Positions 33,700 to 45,848 of a stretch of 64,000 nt of DNA are shown here, piece after piece. A program made the position numbers and the translations under genes. Below the pieces are notes generated by a model. That model ran no database searches and was not told the origin of the DNA. It worked only from the letters and a program-made list of their open reading frames with translations. How positions within the stretch are numbered: position 1 is the stretch's first letter; each line of letters begins with the position of its first letter. The stretch comes from Papio anubis. Taxonomy: Eukaryota; Chordata; Mammalia; Primates; Cercopithecidae. The stretch lies in contig NC_044976.1 in NCBI RefSeq assembly GCF_008728515.1, positions 208,631,467 through 208,695,466 of the forward strand, written 5' to 3'.

Positions 33700-36600
33700 A
33701 CTCTAAGTTCTGGTGTTTGTGAGGCCATAGGTGCCCTCTATTAAGATGACACAGATGCCTTGTTGGGTCAGGCCAGTTCCCCTGAGGTGATGAATTAATG
33801 CCTGTGAATCATCTGAGCCACAAAAGCCAAGAAAGAAGGAGCTGGGCCTTGCATAATGACTTTGAGCAGGTTGCTGGTCTCAGGGAGTTATGCCACCTCT
33901 AATCTAGCATTGCAGCCAGATTTCTGCCTGGAGGCAGATGTAGTCTGTTGAATCTCTGCATGGTTACGGTTCAGTCCTTGTTAATAGGTTTACTGTCTTT
34001 GCCTCACTATTGATGGCAGTGAAATAATTAAAAGGAGGGTATCATTACAACCTAGTAATAGATTCATAGGGATTTGATTACTCCTGACCACCCACAATGG
34101 CGGAGTGTAAAATAGGCTTACTACAAAATCCACCCCATTGATTCAAACCCAAATCCTGGTCCCACACAGAGAACTATGGATCATGGCTGAGATTATAACT
34201 TTTGACATAGCAAATGTGTTTGCAAACACAGTTTAACTCTGAAAGTGGGAGAAGCAGATATGACAAACCAATGTAGTAAGAATTCATTGAATAACCTGGG
34301 CCAGTACCAGGGAATACCACTGACCTTGCTAAGGATGACTTAAAGCAGCATAAAGCAGTATCAAGAAAACTAACAGTGTTAAGCGGATTTTGTATAATCA
34401 AGGACTCTTTCTCTGTCAGGGGAGGAAGATTCAGGAGCGGTGAGGGGAATCCAGAAAGCAAGTCTTTGGTTTTTTTGTTTGTTGGTTTGTTTTTGTTTTT
34501 TGTTGGTTTGTTTGTTTTAAACAGAGCCTCATTCACTCACATTGTTGCCAGGCTGGAGTGCAGTGGCGTGATCTCAGCTCACTGCAACCTCTGCTTCCTG
34601 GGTTCAAGCAATTCTCATTCCTCAGCCTCCTGAGTAGCTGGGATTACAGGCATGTGCCACCAAACCTGGTGAATTTTTGTATTTTTAGTAGAAACAAGGT
34701 TTCACCATGTTCGCCAGGCTGGTCTCGAACTCCTGACCTCAAGTGATCTGCCTGCTTCAGCCTCCCAAAGTATTAAGGTTACAGGTGTGAGCCACCACAC
34801 CTGGCCAGAAAGCAAGGTTTATGAATTTTCTAATCTGCTGGTGTCACAGGTTTCCTTGTTGGCTTCCAAGATAACTGGAAAGTAAACAAATAGCATATAA
34901 AGCAAATGGAAAGACATGAGAAGAGGCCAGAGACTTGACTCAGCTGTAAGCCACTAGTAATTGCACTAGTCAAACTGGGAAAACATAACTGCAAATTTTA
35001 TGCTTGGCTAATCATAGGACTCTATGCTGTTCGGGAGAACACTAGCCATTCCTAGCACAGACAGTTGGTGAAAACCCTACACATGGTAGGCCTAAGTTGA
35101 TATAAGCCTTTTGTGTCATTAAGGTAAGTGGTTATTGCTAATTCGAGGCAGAGGTAACATCAGAAGCACAGCTACAAAACCTAATAGAAAAGTATACCCA
35201 GTAAGCACCTTTAAGATAAGTTACCTGGGCCTGATTTGGATTGATGCTCCCTTGTGGAAGCTCTGGGGAATGACATAGACCAGCAAGGTAGGTGGTCCTT
35301 CGCCACCCTCAGGCCCTGTAAGGTGCACTATGGCCTTGCACCTCGTGTGGGTGAAATAATCATCCAGTCCGCATGAGCCGAACAGGCATGACTAGCATTC
35401 CTTCATAAAATTAGAGGTGTATGCTCAGGCTATAGCTCAGGTCAAAAGTAGGCTAGAGAATCTGGGATAAAGTGAAAATTAAGGCTTAAAGTTGGCCCTG
35501 CAGGAGTCCATTCAGTGTAGACCCATTTAGAGCAAAGCAGTCAAGGCAACACCAAATTGATTATCTTCCTCTCATAGCTTGTTGGGCAGTAGTCTTCATC
35601 AGGTTAATATAATTTTAAAGGATAATTTCTTAGTTTCAGAGATAAAGCTAACAGTCAGTTTTTCTCCTCCGGCAGAATTGATCCTTGTGCAGAAAAAAGT
35701 CCCCCAGAAATTCTTTTTAAATCAAAGAATCCTTCCGTTACTATTTCCCCGTGTTCTAGATTAATTAAAAAGGAAGATGATTCTCTTAGCTCAAGAGAGT
35801 ATAAAGTTTATATTTCTCAAAATCCCAGGCAGTATGGTATATCTTAAATCATGCCCTGATATGAAATTAATTGTTCTGTAATCATCCAGTCAGGGGAGGA
35901 AATACAATTCTCTCCATGGATTATAGCTGGTATAAAGGCCAAAAATGCAGACTGAGGTGTATACTATATCAGGCACAACAAATGACAAAGTTACCTAGAT
36001 ACGGGCCTCATCATGTGGGGTAGGTCTTACATAATTCTCCAAAGTCTCAGTTTATATCAACAAACCTCAAAGACATAATGATGTCAGGAAAAGCAGCAAA
36101 GTAAGGACCTCTGAAAATGAGCTCCTCCACAACAGGAATGAAGAAAAAAAGGGCAAAATTGTCAAAATCAACATTTTCAGAACTCTGGAATGCAATCAAC
36201 CACAAGTTTGCAGCAACTCAGGCAGCATTTATATTCAAGAAAAGCAGTTGAATCTTAGTATGAACTTTTGTGGCATTTTAACTTGCTTTAGTCCCAGCTC
36301 CTGCTCTCCAGCTCTGTAATAGCATTGAAAAATAACAGCTCACAGTCACAACACATCCTGAAAGCTACCGGAAGGAGGATACAGTAATGGAGTACTTTCA
36401 AACTCTAATTCCCAAAGAATTGTCATTATTTGACCTGCCGGTAGTTCCCTGGAAGACCTCATTTAACAAGATTATCTATATTTGGCCTGATGTGAAACTC
36501 AATCAGAGCAAAAATTCTCTATCTGAGAGGTGTTTGTCAAAAGCGATTACAGGCAAGCATTTTAACCTCATGTTGGCTGGTATAAGGAGGAATAATAGTT

Positions 36601-36985
36601 GGTGTAAACAGCACACTAACCAAGCAGATAAAAAGGGTAAACTAGGGAATGAATTGTCTGGAGGGACTTTGAAAAGTTATGACATATCCTAGAAATCTAG
36701 AACACCACACACATGTGTAGGGTTATGCACTTACCTGAGAAAGACTGGAGAAAGCTGAAAGCTATCACTTCTGGCTTACTTGGAAGCTCTACATGAACAT
36801 AGAGTAAAGACAAAAGCAGACTTTTTTGCTTTGCTGACTATTAGAAACCTGCCTGGATATGCACATAAAGTCCCTCAGCAAAGACTGGGAGATTTTGCAG
36901 CTTCTGGCATTTAATAAAATATCTGTCTAATCATTCGGTAAATTAACACTAAGCTAACAGAGTACAGACTTCAATGATCACACAC
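33700..36985. other. Degenerate sequence, possibly retroviral internal, split by an Alu
   Basis: I cannot name this 3-kb tract. A 40-base stretch at 33781-33820 recurs at 37271-37310 (about 30 of 40 identical, GAATTAATGCC..TGAATCATC core), so both ends hold pieces of the same dispersed repeat. No pol or env motif could be read. Frames at 34174-34536 and 36387-36692 have no recognisable domains. Confidence 0.35.
34463..34804 (-). repeat. Alu SINE, reverse
   Basis: A reverse Alu with a tail of TTTG/TTGG units. CCAGAAAGCAAG is repeated at 34451-34462 and 34805-34816 as the target duplication. Confidence 0.94.
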
Positions 36986-36989
36986 AAGA

Positions 36990-37130
36990 AAGAATACTGA
37001 GAGCTATTTTAAATATGCTTTAAAGAACTAAAAGAAACCAAGTATAAATAAATGAAGAATAGTATAAAAATGATGTTCTACCAAATAAAGAATATTAATA
37101 AGGAAACAGAAATTATCTCTCTCTATATAA
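36990..37130 (+). mobile_element. Old sense L1 fragment, ORF1-side
   Basis: Text such as AATATGCTTTAAAGAACTAAAAGAAACCAAG and CAAATAAAGAATATTAATAAGGAAACAGAAATTAT follows the ORF1 region of L1M-type elements. Confidence 0.6.
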
Positions 37131-37225
37131 ACATACACATATTTACATGTATTTGTATATATTATATATATTTTATATATTACATATACATGAACATATA
37201 TATGTACAAACACACATATATGAAC
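37131..37225. repeat. AT-rich low-complexity tract
   Basis: TATA/CATA-rich sequence between a sense L1 fragment and the antisense L1. Frames on both strands are artefacts. Confidence 0.8.
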
Positions 37226-38880
37226 CAAGGAGTCATTTTGGATTTGCTGGTGAAAATCCAGACCAGGTCCCTGGAGGAGCTGAATTAATGCCCATGAATC
37301 ATCCAAGCAACAACTTATTGAATTTTTTTTATCAAAGCTTAAGAGTTTTTGTGTGGCGTCTTAGTTTTTTAAGACATAAATTCATATAATCAGAAAGCAG
37401 TAATAATTTGACTTCTGTTTTTCCAAGTTGGATGCCTTTTATTTCTTTCTCTTGCCAGTTCACTCTGGCTAGACTTCCAGTATGTCTATTATGTTGAATA
37501 AGAGCAGTGAAAGTGGGCATCCTTGTCTTGTTCCAGTTCTAAGAGGGAATGTTTTCAACATTTTTTCATTTAGTATGATGTTACCTGTGGGTTTGTTGTT
37601 TGTGACCTTTATTTCTGTGAGTCATATTCCTTGTATGCCTAGTTTGTTGAGGGTTTTTATCATGAAGAAATGCTAAATTTCATCATATGCTGTTTCTGTG
37701 CCTATTGAGATGATTATATATATATATTTTGTCTTTGATTCTGTTAATCTGATGTATCACATTTATTGATTTGCATGTTAAACCATCCTAGCATTCTTGG
37801 TATGAAACTCACTACATAGTATTGTCTTTTTGATGTGTTGCTGGATTTGGCTCTTTAATATTTTGTTGAGGATTTTCCTGTCTATGTTCATGAAAAGTAT
37901 TGATCCGTAGTTTTCTTTATTTGTTGTGTACTTGTCTGGTTTAGGTATCAGGATGATATTGCCCTAGTAGAATAAGTTAGGAACAATTACTACCTTCACA
38001 AATTTTAGAGCAGTTTCAGGAGAAATAGTATTAGTTCTTCTTTGTATATTTAGTAGAATTCTGCAGTGAATTTATCTGGTTCTGAACTTTTCTTTTTAGG
38101 AGACTTTATTACTGATTTAATCTTGCATATAATTATTCATAATTCATAGTTCCTGATGATTCATTGTGTGTCTGTAATATCAGTTGCAATGTCTCCTGTT
38201 TCATTTCTGATTTTATTTGGGTCTCCTCTCTTCTTTTCTTAGTCTAGGTAGTGATTTATCAATTTTGTTTACCTTTTCAAAGAATAAGTTTTTCATTTTG
38301 TTGATCTCTTTTGTATATTTTTAGTCTCTAATTTATTCTGCTCCCATCTTTGTCGTTTCTTTTCTTCTGCTAGTTTTGGGTTTGTTTTTTTCTTGATTTT
38401 TCAATACCTTGAGGTGCATCATTAGATTGTTAATTTTTAATCTTTCTATTTTTTTTGAAAGAGACATTTAATGCTAAAAACTTCACTCTTATCACTGCTT
38501 TTTTGTATCCCAAAAGTTTTGATATGTTTTGTTTCCATCTTCATTTGTTTCAAAAACCTTTTTTATTTCTGACTTAATTTATTCATTGACCCAGAAGTGC
38601 AGGAGCATGTTGTTTAATTTTCATGTATTTATATACTGTCCAAATTTCCTCTTTTTATTGATTTGAAGTTTTAGTCCACTGTGGTCTGAGAAAATACTTG
38701 ATGTGATTTCAAATTTAAAAATGTGTTAAGATTTGTTTTGTGGTGCAACATTTAGTCTACCTTGGAGAATGTTCCATGTGCTGATGAAAAGAATGTATAT
38801 TCTGTACTTGTTGGACTGAATGGTCTGTAAATGTCTGTTAGGTCAAATTAATCTTAGGTCTGTAGAAGAAAATAAAATAT

Positions 38881-39564
38881 TGTGACACCAAGCTCACTAT
38901 GCCAAGGGGAAAGTTAAGCCTGGGAACTGAGTCACACAATACTTTTCTTTTTTCCCCAAACAGATAGCTGTAATTTCACAATCCTGTTTCATGGCATTAT
39001 ACATAAGGCAGGTTCTCACAATAACAAAAGGCCATATATCTCCCCAGATGGTCCCCCTCACAAATTCCTCACAAAAAATTATTTATTAACCTCTAAATCT
39101 TTCAGGACATGATACATATCTCCCCATAAAAACAGTCCTAAAATTGAGTTCTGTTAAATCTCACACTGTCAATGTTGATTTCAAGATTATCTTCCCAGGT
39201 ATAGAACAAGAACAAGAAATTACTTCTCTGCCTACCCTGAGATGGAGGCATATTTTACTTTGTCGTCCCCTCAGTCTTTTCAAATGTTTACCTTATCTTA
39301 TGTAAACTGTAGATTTACTGAACACTAATTAGAGCCTCACGACAAGGTAACCATTTGCTTCACTACCTACTCTCTCTCACTTTTTCCCTTCTGCTTGATG
39401 TTTCCCCCTTTAAATACTGAGTTCTCCAAACTGTCTTTGAGAAGCACAGGTCACAGATGCTCCTGTGAACTTGTGTTTTGCCTGGGCACTTCCTCAAACT
39501 TTGGCTCGTGAAATCTCCACTGATCAAGACACCTGCCTCAGTCACTTTTGGGTTAATAAGTCCA
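38881..39564 (+). mobile_element. Class I ERV solo LTR (MER4-group-like) inside the L1
   Basis: It opens TGTGACACCAAGCTCAC...CCAAGGGGAAAGTTAAGC and is flanked by L1 on both sides. It shares its opening blocks with the LTR at 49330-49957, so the two are related. The 4-bp flanks ATAT and ATTT are at best an imperfect duplication. The end near GTCCA is my estimate. Confidence 0.6.
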
Positions 39565-40105
39565 ATTTAAGACAAATGTTGCTTTGTTGATTTTCTGTCT
39601 GGATGACTTGTCTAATACTGCAAATGGATTGATGAATTCCCCCACTATGATTGCATTATTGTCTATCTCTCTCTTTAGGTCTACTAATATTTGTTTTCTG
39701 AATCTAGGTGCTCCAGTATTGGGTGCATAGCTATTTAGAATTGTTACATCCTCTGGCTGAATTTATCTTTTTGTCATTATATAATGACCTTCTTTGTCTT
39801 TCTTTTATTATCCTTAACTTAAAGTCAGCTTTATTTAATATAAGTATAGCTATTCCTGCTCACTGTTGGTTTCTATTTGCATGGAATAATTTTTCTACCC
39901 CTTAACTTTTGGTCTGTATGTGCTTTTAAATAGAAAATGAGCAGCATGTAGTCATAAATACATATAGTTAGGTTTTTTAAAATCCATTCAGCCAATCTAT
40001 ATCTTTTAAATGGAGCATTTATTCAAGTTACATTCAGGATTTATTTTGATATGTGAGATTTTCTTCCTGTCATATTGTTAATTGTTTTCTAGTTGTTTTA
40101 TAAGC

Positions 40106-40229
40106 CTCTTTCTTTCTTTCTTTTTCTTTCCTTCCTTCCTTCCTTCCTTCCTTCCTTCCTTCCTTCCTTCCTTCCTCCCTCCCTTCCTCCCTTCTTCCTT
40201 CCTTCCTTCCTTCCTTCCTTCCTTCCTTC

Positions 40230-40327
<98 letters not shown>
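40106..40327 (+). repeat. CTTT/CCTT microsatellite, ~220 bases
   Basis: CTTT units pass into CCTT/CCCT, then about 28 near-perfect CTTT units. The 85-86-codon frames here are Ser/Phe/Leu artefacts. It lies within antisense L1 sequence, so it grew from a T-rich L1 segment. Confidence 0.98.
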
Positions 40328-40837
40328 CTCTGTTTGTAGTTGTGGTTTGGTAGAATTCTGTAGTGGTATCTTTGATTCCTTTCCCTTCCTCTTTTGTGTG
40401 GTTGCTTTACCGTGAGTTTTATACTTTTGTGTGTTTACATGTTACTAAATTTTGTCCTTTCACTTCCAATTTAGGATTCCCTTAAGCATATCTTGTAGGA
40501 CTGGTCTAGTGGTGATTTCTCATCAGCCTTTGTTTTTCTGAGACAGACCTTGTTTATGTTTCTTTCATGAGAGTTAATTTTGCTAGATATAAAATTCTTG
40601 GCTGGTTATTATTAATTTTTTGTTTCAGCAGTTTGAATATGTTGCCCTATCCTCTTATGACCTGAAGGTCTCCACTGAGAACTTCAGTGTTAGCTTGATG
40701 GGTTTATTTTGTAAGTAACTGGATGCTTTTCTCTTGCTGATTATAGAATTTGTTCTTCCACTTTGACTTTAGACAGTCTGATTATAATGTGACATGATGA
40801 AGTCCTTTTTACACTGCCTATTCCTGGGGATCATGAG

Positions 40838-41432
40838 TGTGATGGTTAATACTGAGTGTCAACTTGATTGGATTGAAGGATGCAAAGTATTAATCCTGGA
40901 TGTGTCTGTGAGGGTATTGCTAAAGGAGATTAACATTTGAGTCAGTGGACTGGGAAAGGCAGACCTACCTTTCATCTGGTGGATGCAATCTAATCAGTTG
41001 CCAGTGTGGCCAGAATGTAAAGCATGCAGAAAAACGTGAAAAGACTAGACTGGCTTAGCCTCCCAGCCTACATCTTTCTCCCATGCTGGATGCTTCCTGC
41101 ATTCAAACACTGGACTCCAAGTTCTTCAGTTTTGGTACTCAAACTGGTTTCTTTGCTCCTCGGCTGGCCGACAGCCTGGCTGAGTGGGGCCTTGTGATCA
41201 CGTGAGTTAATACTCCTTAATAAACTCCTATATATATATATATATGTATATATATTCATGTGAGTTAATACTCCTTAATAAATTCCCCTATATATCTAAA
41301 ATATACATATATACATTTACAATGAATATATATGTGAATGAATATATATAATGAATATATATGTGTGTGTATATATACACAGAGGAGTTGATTAAGGACT
41401 CACATGATCACAAGTTTAATACTTTTGTTAAA

Positions 41433-41479
<47 letters not shown>

Positions 41480-41524
41480 TGTATCCTATTACTTCTGTTC
41501 CTCTGGAGAGTCCTGACTAATATG
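40838..41524 (+). mobile_element. LTR-like repeat, copy B, inserted in the L1
   Basis: It begins TGTGATGGTTAATACTGAGTGTCAAC and ends CTGGAGAGTCCTGACTAATATG. ATGAG flanks it on both sides (40833-40837 and 41525-41529), and L1 text continues across, which supports a 5-bp target duplication and true ends. About 290 bases near its end are expanded TA/TG sequence with copies of its tail. Confidence 0.75.
41185..41475. repeat. Tail duplications, one inverted, plus (TA)n/(TG)n
   Basis: The tail text at 41191-41229 (CTTGTGATCACGTGAGTTAAT...) recurs directly at about 41259-41288 and inverted at 41383-41414, with a 7-base gap in the inverted copy. (TA)n lies between and (TG)n at about 41443-41475. Confidence 0.8.
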
Positions 41525-42135
41525 ATGAGTTTCCTGTATCTGGATGTCTAAATCTGTTGCTAGACTTGGGAATTTTTCATCTATTATTTAACTAAATAGA
41601 TTGTATAAAGTTTTTGATCTCTCTTCACCCTCTGCAATACTGAAAATTAATAAAATCAGTCATTTTATGTGGTCCCAAATGTCTCAAGGCTGTGTTCATT
41701 CCTTTTTATTCTTTTTTTTTAACTGTGTCTGACTGGATCATTTCAAAACACTTGTTTTCAAGTTCTGAAATTATTTCTTCTGCTTGGTCTAGTCTATTGT
41801 CAAAGCTTTCAAATGAATTTTGTGTTTCCCTCAGTGAACTTTTTAGTTCCAGAATTTCTGGTGCTTTGTTTTATTTTTATATCTATCTCCTTGGTAAATT
41901 TATTCCTCATATCTTGATTTTCTGAGTTCTTTGTATTGGCTTTTAGATTTCTATTACATCTCATTGAGCTTCATTATAATCAATACTTTGAATTCTTTAT
42001 CCGGGATTCTGAAGATTTTTTTTGGCTAAGCTCTGTTGTTGGAGAAGTATTGTGTTCTTTTTGGGGTGTCATATTGCCTTGCTTTTTTATGTTTTCTGTC
42101 TTTACATTTATTGATTTGTGTAATCTTATGTAATT

Positions 42136-42210
42136 GTCACTTTTTATTTTTGAATTTACTTTTGTTCAGGGTAGTCACTTTTATTTTTGAATTTACTTTT
42201 GTTCAGGGCA
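42136..42210 (+). repeat. 37-38-base tandem duplication in L1
   Basis: GTCACTTTTTATTTTTGAAT... to ...TTGTTCAGGGTA occurs at 42136-42173 and again at 42174-42210 with near identity. Confidence 0.9.
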
Positions 42211-43809
42211 GGGATTTTTCCTGAAGATGTGACTATAATTTTGAGTGGGAAGGGTTTTTTGGCTTTGCTTCTGGGTGCATATGGTAGGAAAATCTCTCTA
42301 TAATTTATTTGGCTATAGTGACATCAGTCATCTCAGTGTGTCAGGTTTGATTATTGGTGGAGGCTATGGTAAAGTTGGACTGGTGTCTGGGCCCATCTTC
42401 AGGTTTCAGTCATAGCAGTGGTGGCCTAGCATGACTGTCCTTGTGCCTTGTGGTGGTATACACAAGCAATTGTGTTAGAAATTCTAGGCAGGCTGATTTC
42501 TGGACCTCTGGGTGGCTTTCTTGGGTGCCAAGTTTAGTAGCAATGCACTAGGAAAATAAGTGAGCTCTTGAGCTCCTGGGCAGCTGGCATAGCGTGGGTG
42601 AAGGCTATGGCAGTGGTGGTGAAATGCTGGCAGTGGGCTCTGTGGGCCAGTCTCCAGGCCAGTAGTGGTGTTTGGATGTAGGAGCTCATTGAGGTGTTGG
42701 CTATAGGTTGTTTATGTTCAATTTTAGTTCCCCGGGAGGAGTACTCAGTTGTCCCAGGTGGTGGATTGTGCTGTGGAACCCCTAGTGCTCTGGATCCCAT
42801 ACTCTGTCTCAGTGGGGATGAAGCCGGGTGGAACTGGACCAGGAAGGCTTGTGCTCAGGCCCCCCAAAGTCAAGTACCTGCATCAGCCATGACAGGTGGG
42901 GATGGCTTAATTGTTCAGGCCCTGGAAGACCACTTGGCTGAGGGGTTGGCACCACTGTACTGAGGTCCTTCCATGGTGAGAGTGGAGAAGGTTTCAGCAG
43001 CCACAGCCTCTGCTGGTAGGCGGGGGACAGTGTTTTTATCCCACCCCAGACCTGGTGGGGCTTATTCTACTATCCCAGCTGTCACAGACAACCTGGAGGT
43101 TCCATGAGACCTACAAGTTTGCACCAAGTTTGTAACTCTGTCCCAAGCTATAGGAACTACTACCCAGCTCAAGACTAAGCCTCCATTGCAAATCTCATCC
43201 TGCTCAAGTCCTGAGGGCCACTGCCAGTGGCCACAGCTCACACCATGCTTACTTCTCCATACTGGTTCCGGAATCCCTCTGCCATTGTTCCATAAGCAGT
43301 AGCCTCAGTTTCCCTATGCTTAGGACTGAGACTGCTGGTTCCCAAGACCATGCATAATTTGTTGGGAGTGAGGACTGAGTATAGTGTCTTACTCTGACCA
43401 CTTACATTCAAGAAGGGTGTGAAACACAAGGTATGTTCTCCCTGGAGCAATTATTTTATCTCAGTCTTCTGGTCACTCCCTAAGTTAGATTCAGGGTTTG
43501 GGAGGGTCATGATGCTCTCTTGTGTCCTTGATTGTACCAGGGAAAAAGTGAACCACAGACAAACACTCATTCACTCTCTCCTGCATTGAGAGTCATTCCT
43601 ACTTTCTGGCTGGTCCCAGTCACACAGGCTGCTTATTTTTTGCCTCCTTCCTAATTTTTAGAGTTTTCTGTCACTTTGCTGTTGAACTCTCATGTTCCTC
43701 CTTGGACAATGTATTAAAAGTGTGATTGTCTACACATTATTTTGCTTCTTCTAAGTGGATGAGGTGTGCTTGAAATACTTCCAGTTGGCCATTTTGGGGA
43801 AAAAAAAAA

Positions 43810-44745
43810 AAAGAAATGTTATTTCATACTCTCTAAGATGCCTATAATCAACAATGGAAAATATCTAGTATTGCAAGAATTTGGAGAAATTAGCTTCTTC
43901 AGACAATGGTAGTAGGAATGCAAAATGGAACAGCCACTTCTGAAACCAGTTTAGCAGCTTCTCAAAAAGCTACAAATCATTACTATATAACACAGTAATT
44001 ATATACTTAAATATTTATTCAAGATAAATGAACATATTTTCACACAAAAACTTGTACACAGATGTTCATAGGAGTACTATTTGTAATAGCCAAGTGTGGA
44101 AATAACCCGAAAGTTCATCAGCAGATGAATGGATAGACAATATCTGCAATAGCTATATAAAGGACTACGATTCAGCCATAAAAAGAAGCAGGTATGAACA
44201 TATGATGTAGGTGAACCTTAAAAAGCATATTGCTAAGTGAAAGAAGCCAGAACTAAAGGTCAGATACTGTATGTTAACATTTATGCTAAATGTCCAGAAT
44301 AAGAAAATCTGTAGAGACAGAAAGTAGGGTATTAGTTCCCAGGAACTTGGTGAAAGAGGAAATGAGGAATGGCCCATTCAATATGAAATGGGAATAATGG
44401 ATATGGGGTTTCATCGGGAGGGTGATGAAAATGTTCTGAAATCAGATAGCAGTGATATTTGCACAAACTTTTGAATATATTATAAACCTCTGAATGTCAC
44501 ACTTTCAAAGGATAAATTTTATGACATGTGAATTATATCACAGCTTTTAACACACTGCAAAGGAGGTTTGAATGGGCCAAAATAAAAATTACAGGAAATG
44601 TATAATCAAACAAGCATTTTTATTTCTACTCTTTATTGAAGCTCTCAAAAATGATTTAAAAAATTTAGTTAAAATCTCAGTAGGTTAACAGCATGGTATG
44701 TGAATTATATCTCAATAAAACAGCTTTTAAAAGTATAAACATATC
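43810..44745 (+). mobile_element. Old sense L1 (L1M-type), 3' part
   Basis: In order: AGGAATGCAAAATGGAACAGCC, TCACACAAAAACTTGTACACAGATG, AAAGTTCATCAGCAGATGAATGG, AAGTGAAAGAAGCCAG, then 3' UTR text. The last part has two copies of a GTGAATTATATC-type tail (about 44526-44555 and 44699-44738). It faces the antisense L1 across an A-run at 43800-43812. Confidence 0.75.
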
Positions 44746-45340
44746 AAAAAAATAAGAGACCAGAAGAAATAATATTGGATGACTTTTGTCAACACATTTT
44801 TGAAGGTTGGAAATCTGGAAAATGACTGGCAACCAAGTCAATAGAACCAAGAAATTTGAAGTCTAAAGATTTGCAGAAGGGAATGCTAAGATAAATATGC
44901 TGATTCATGCCACAGACCATAGGAAATTATTTTTTAAAATGAAAACATTCCAGCTATCTAAAAGGCATTGATGAACTGTGACACTGAATGTAGGATAATT
45001 TGTTAGCTGTTGGTATAAAGGACCAGTTAGAGTTTTAAGTAACTGTCCTTACCCTAGCAGAGACCAGCATTTATTCTCTGGAGAAATTGAACTGAGAAGC
45101 TCTAGACATAAGTCAGTGAAGAGAGTGAGTGAGAATGAGGCACTATGCCAACAACAGGGAGATAGACAGTTTACATAATGAAAGGTGAAAACCCCCCGCC
45201 CATCCCTAATCTTCTGCTCCACTACCAGATTGCTAGAAGGCTTGCTAACTGTCCTCAGGTAAACAATTAAAGGATTTCTCCTTGGAAAGCATTCTAGAAT
45301 AAGAAAGAATGCTTCCTGGTACTTACATTTAGGTATCCCA
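44746..45340. other. Unassigned noncoding sequence
   Basis: No gene or named repeat was recognised. Confidence 0.45.
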
Positions 45341-45848
45341 TGTGATTATTAATTTTATGTATCAACCTGGCTGGGCCTCCATGCCCAGATACTTTGCCAA
45401 ACATCATTCTGGATGTTTCTGTGAGGGTGTTTTACATGGACTTACATTTATATCTGTGAACTTTGAGCAGAGCAGATTGCTTTCCATATTATCGGTAAGG
45501 GCCTCATCCAATCAGTTGAAGGCCCCTCAAAGGACAAAAGACTGACCTCTCCTGAATAAGAAAGAATTCTACCCACAAGATGATCTTCAGATGTGAACTG
45601 CAGCAGAGGCTTTTTCCTCGGTCTGCAGCCTACCAGTCCATCTGGCAGATTTTGGACTTGCCGGTCTCCATAATCACATAAGCCAATTCCTTAAAAATAA
45701 ATCTCTTTCTTTCTCACTCCCTCTCCCTATCTCTTCTTTTTCTCTTTTCTTCCCTCCTCTCTCTCTTTCTCTCTCTCCTCTCTCTCTCTTTCTTTCTCTC
45801 TCCCTCTCTCCATTCATTATCTATCTATGGAGAACCACACTTAATATA
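45341..45848 (+). repeat. LTR-like repeat, copy C
   Basis: It opens TGTGATTATTAATTTTATGTATCAACCTGG and ends TGGAGAACCACACTTAATA, in the same block order as copies A and B. A CT-rich low-complexity stretch (about 45705-45812) has expanded before its end. Confidence 0.7.

Larger units (their letters stand above)
37322..43797 (-). mobile_element. Long antisense L1 (L1MA/PB-like), 3'-truncated, multiply interrupted
   Basis: From about 37322 the plus strand reads as complement of L1 ORF2 (CTTGTCTTGTTCCAGTTCTAAGAGG, TTTTTATCATGAAGAAATGC). From about 41540 it reads as the complement of the ORF1/5' side (GTATCTGGATGTCTAAATCTG...), with a GC-richer 5'-UTR-like part at about 42230-43790. The 3' third of ORF2 and the 3' UTR are absent on the left. 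Three interruptions sit inside: an ERV1 LTR (38881-39564), a microsatellite (40106-40327) and an LTR-like element (40838-41524). A 37-38-base tandem duplication lies at 42136-42210. No intact frame remains. Confidence 0.8.

Noticed and set aside
40082..40353. Plus-strand 85-86-codon hydrophobic frames
   Set aside because: They encode only Ser/Phe/Leu/Pro repeats from the CTTT/CCTT microsatellite.
42694..42963. 89-codon plus frame with moderate complexity
   Set aside because: It lies antisense in the 5'-side sequence of the long L1.
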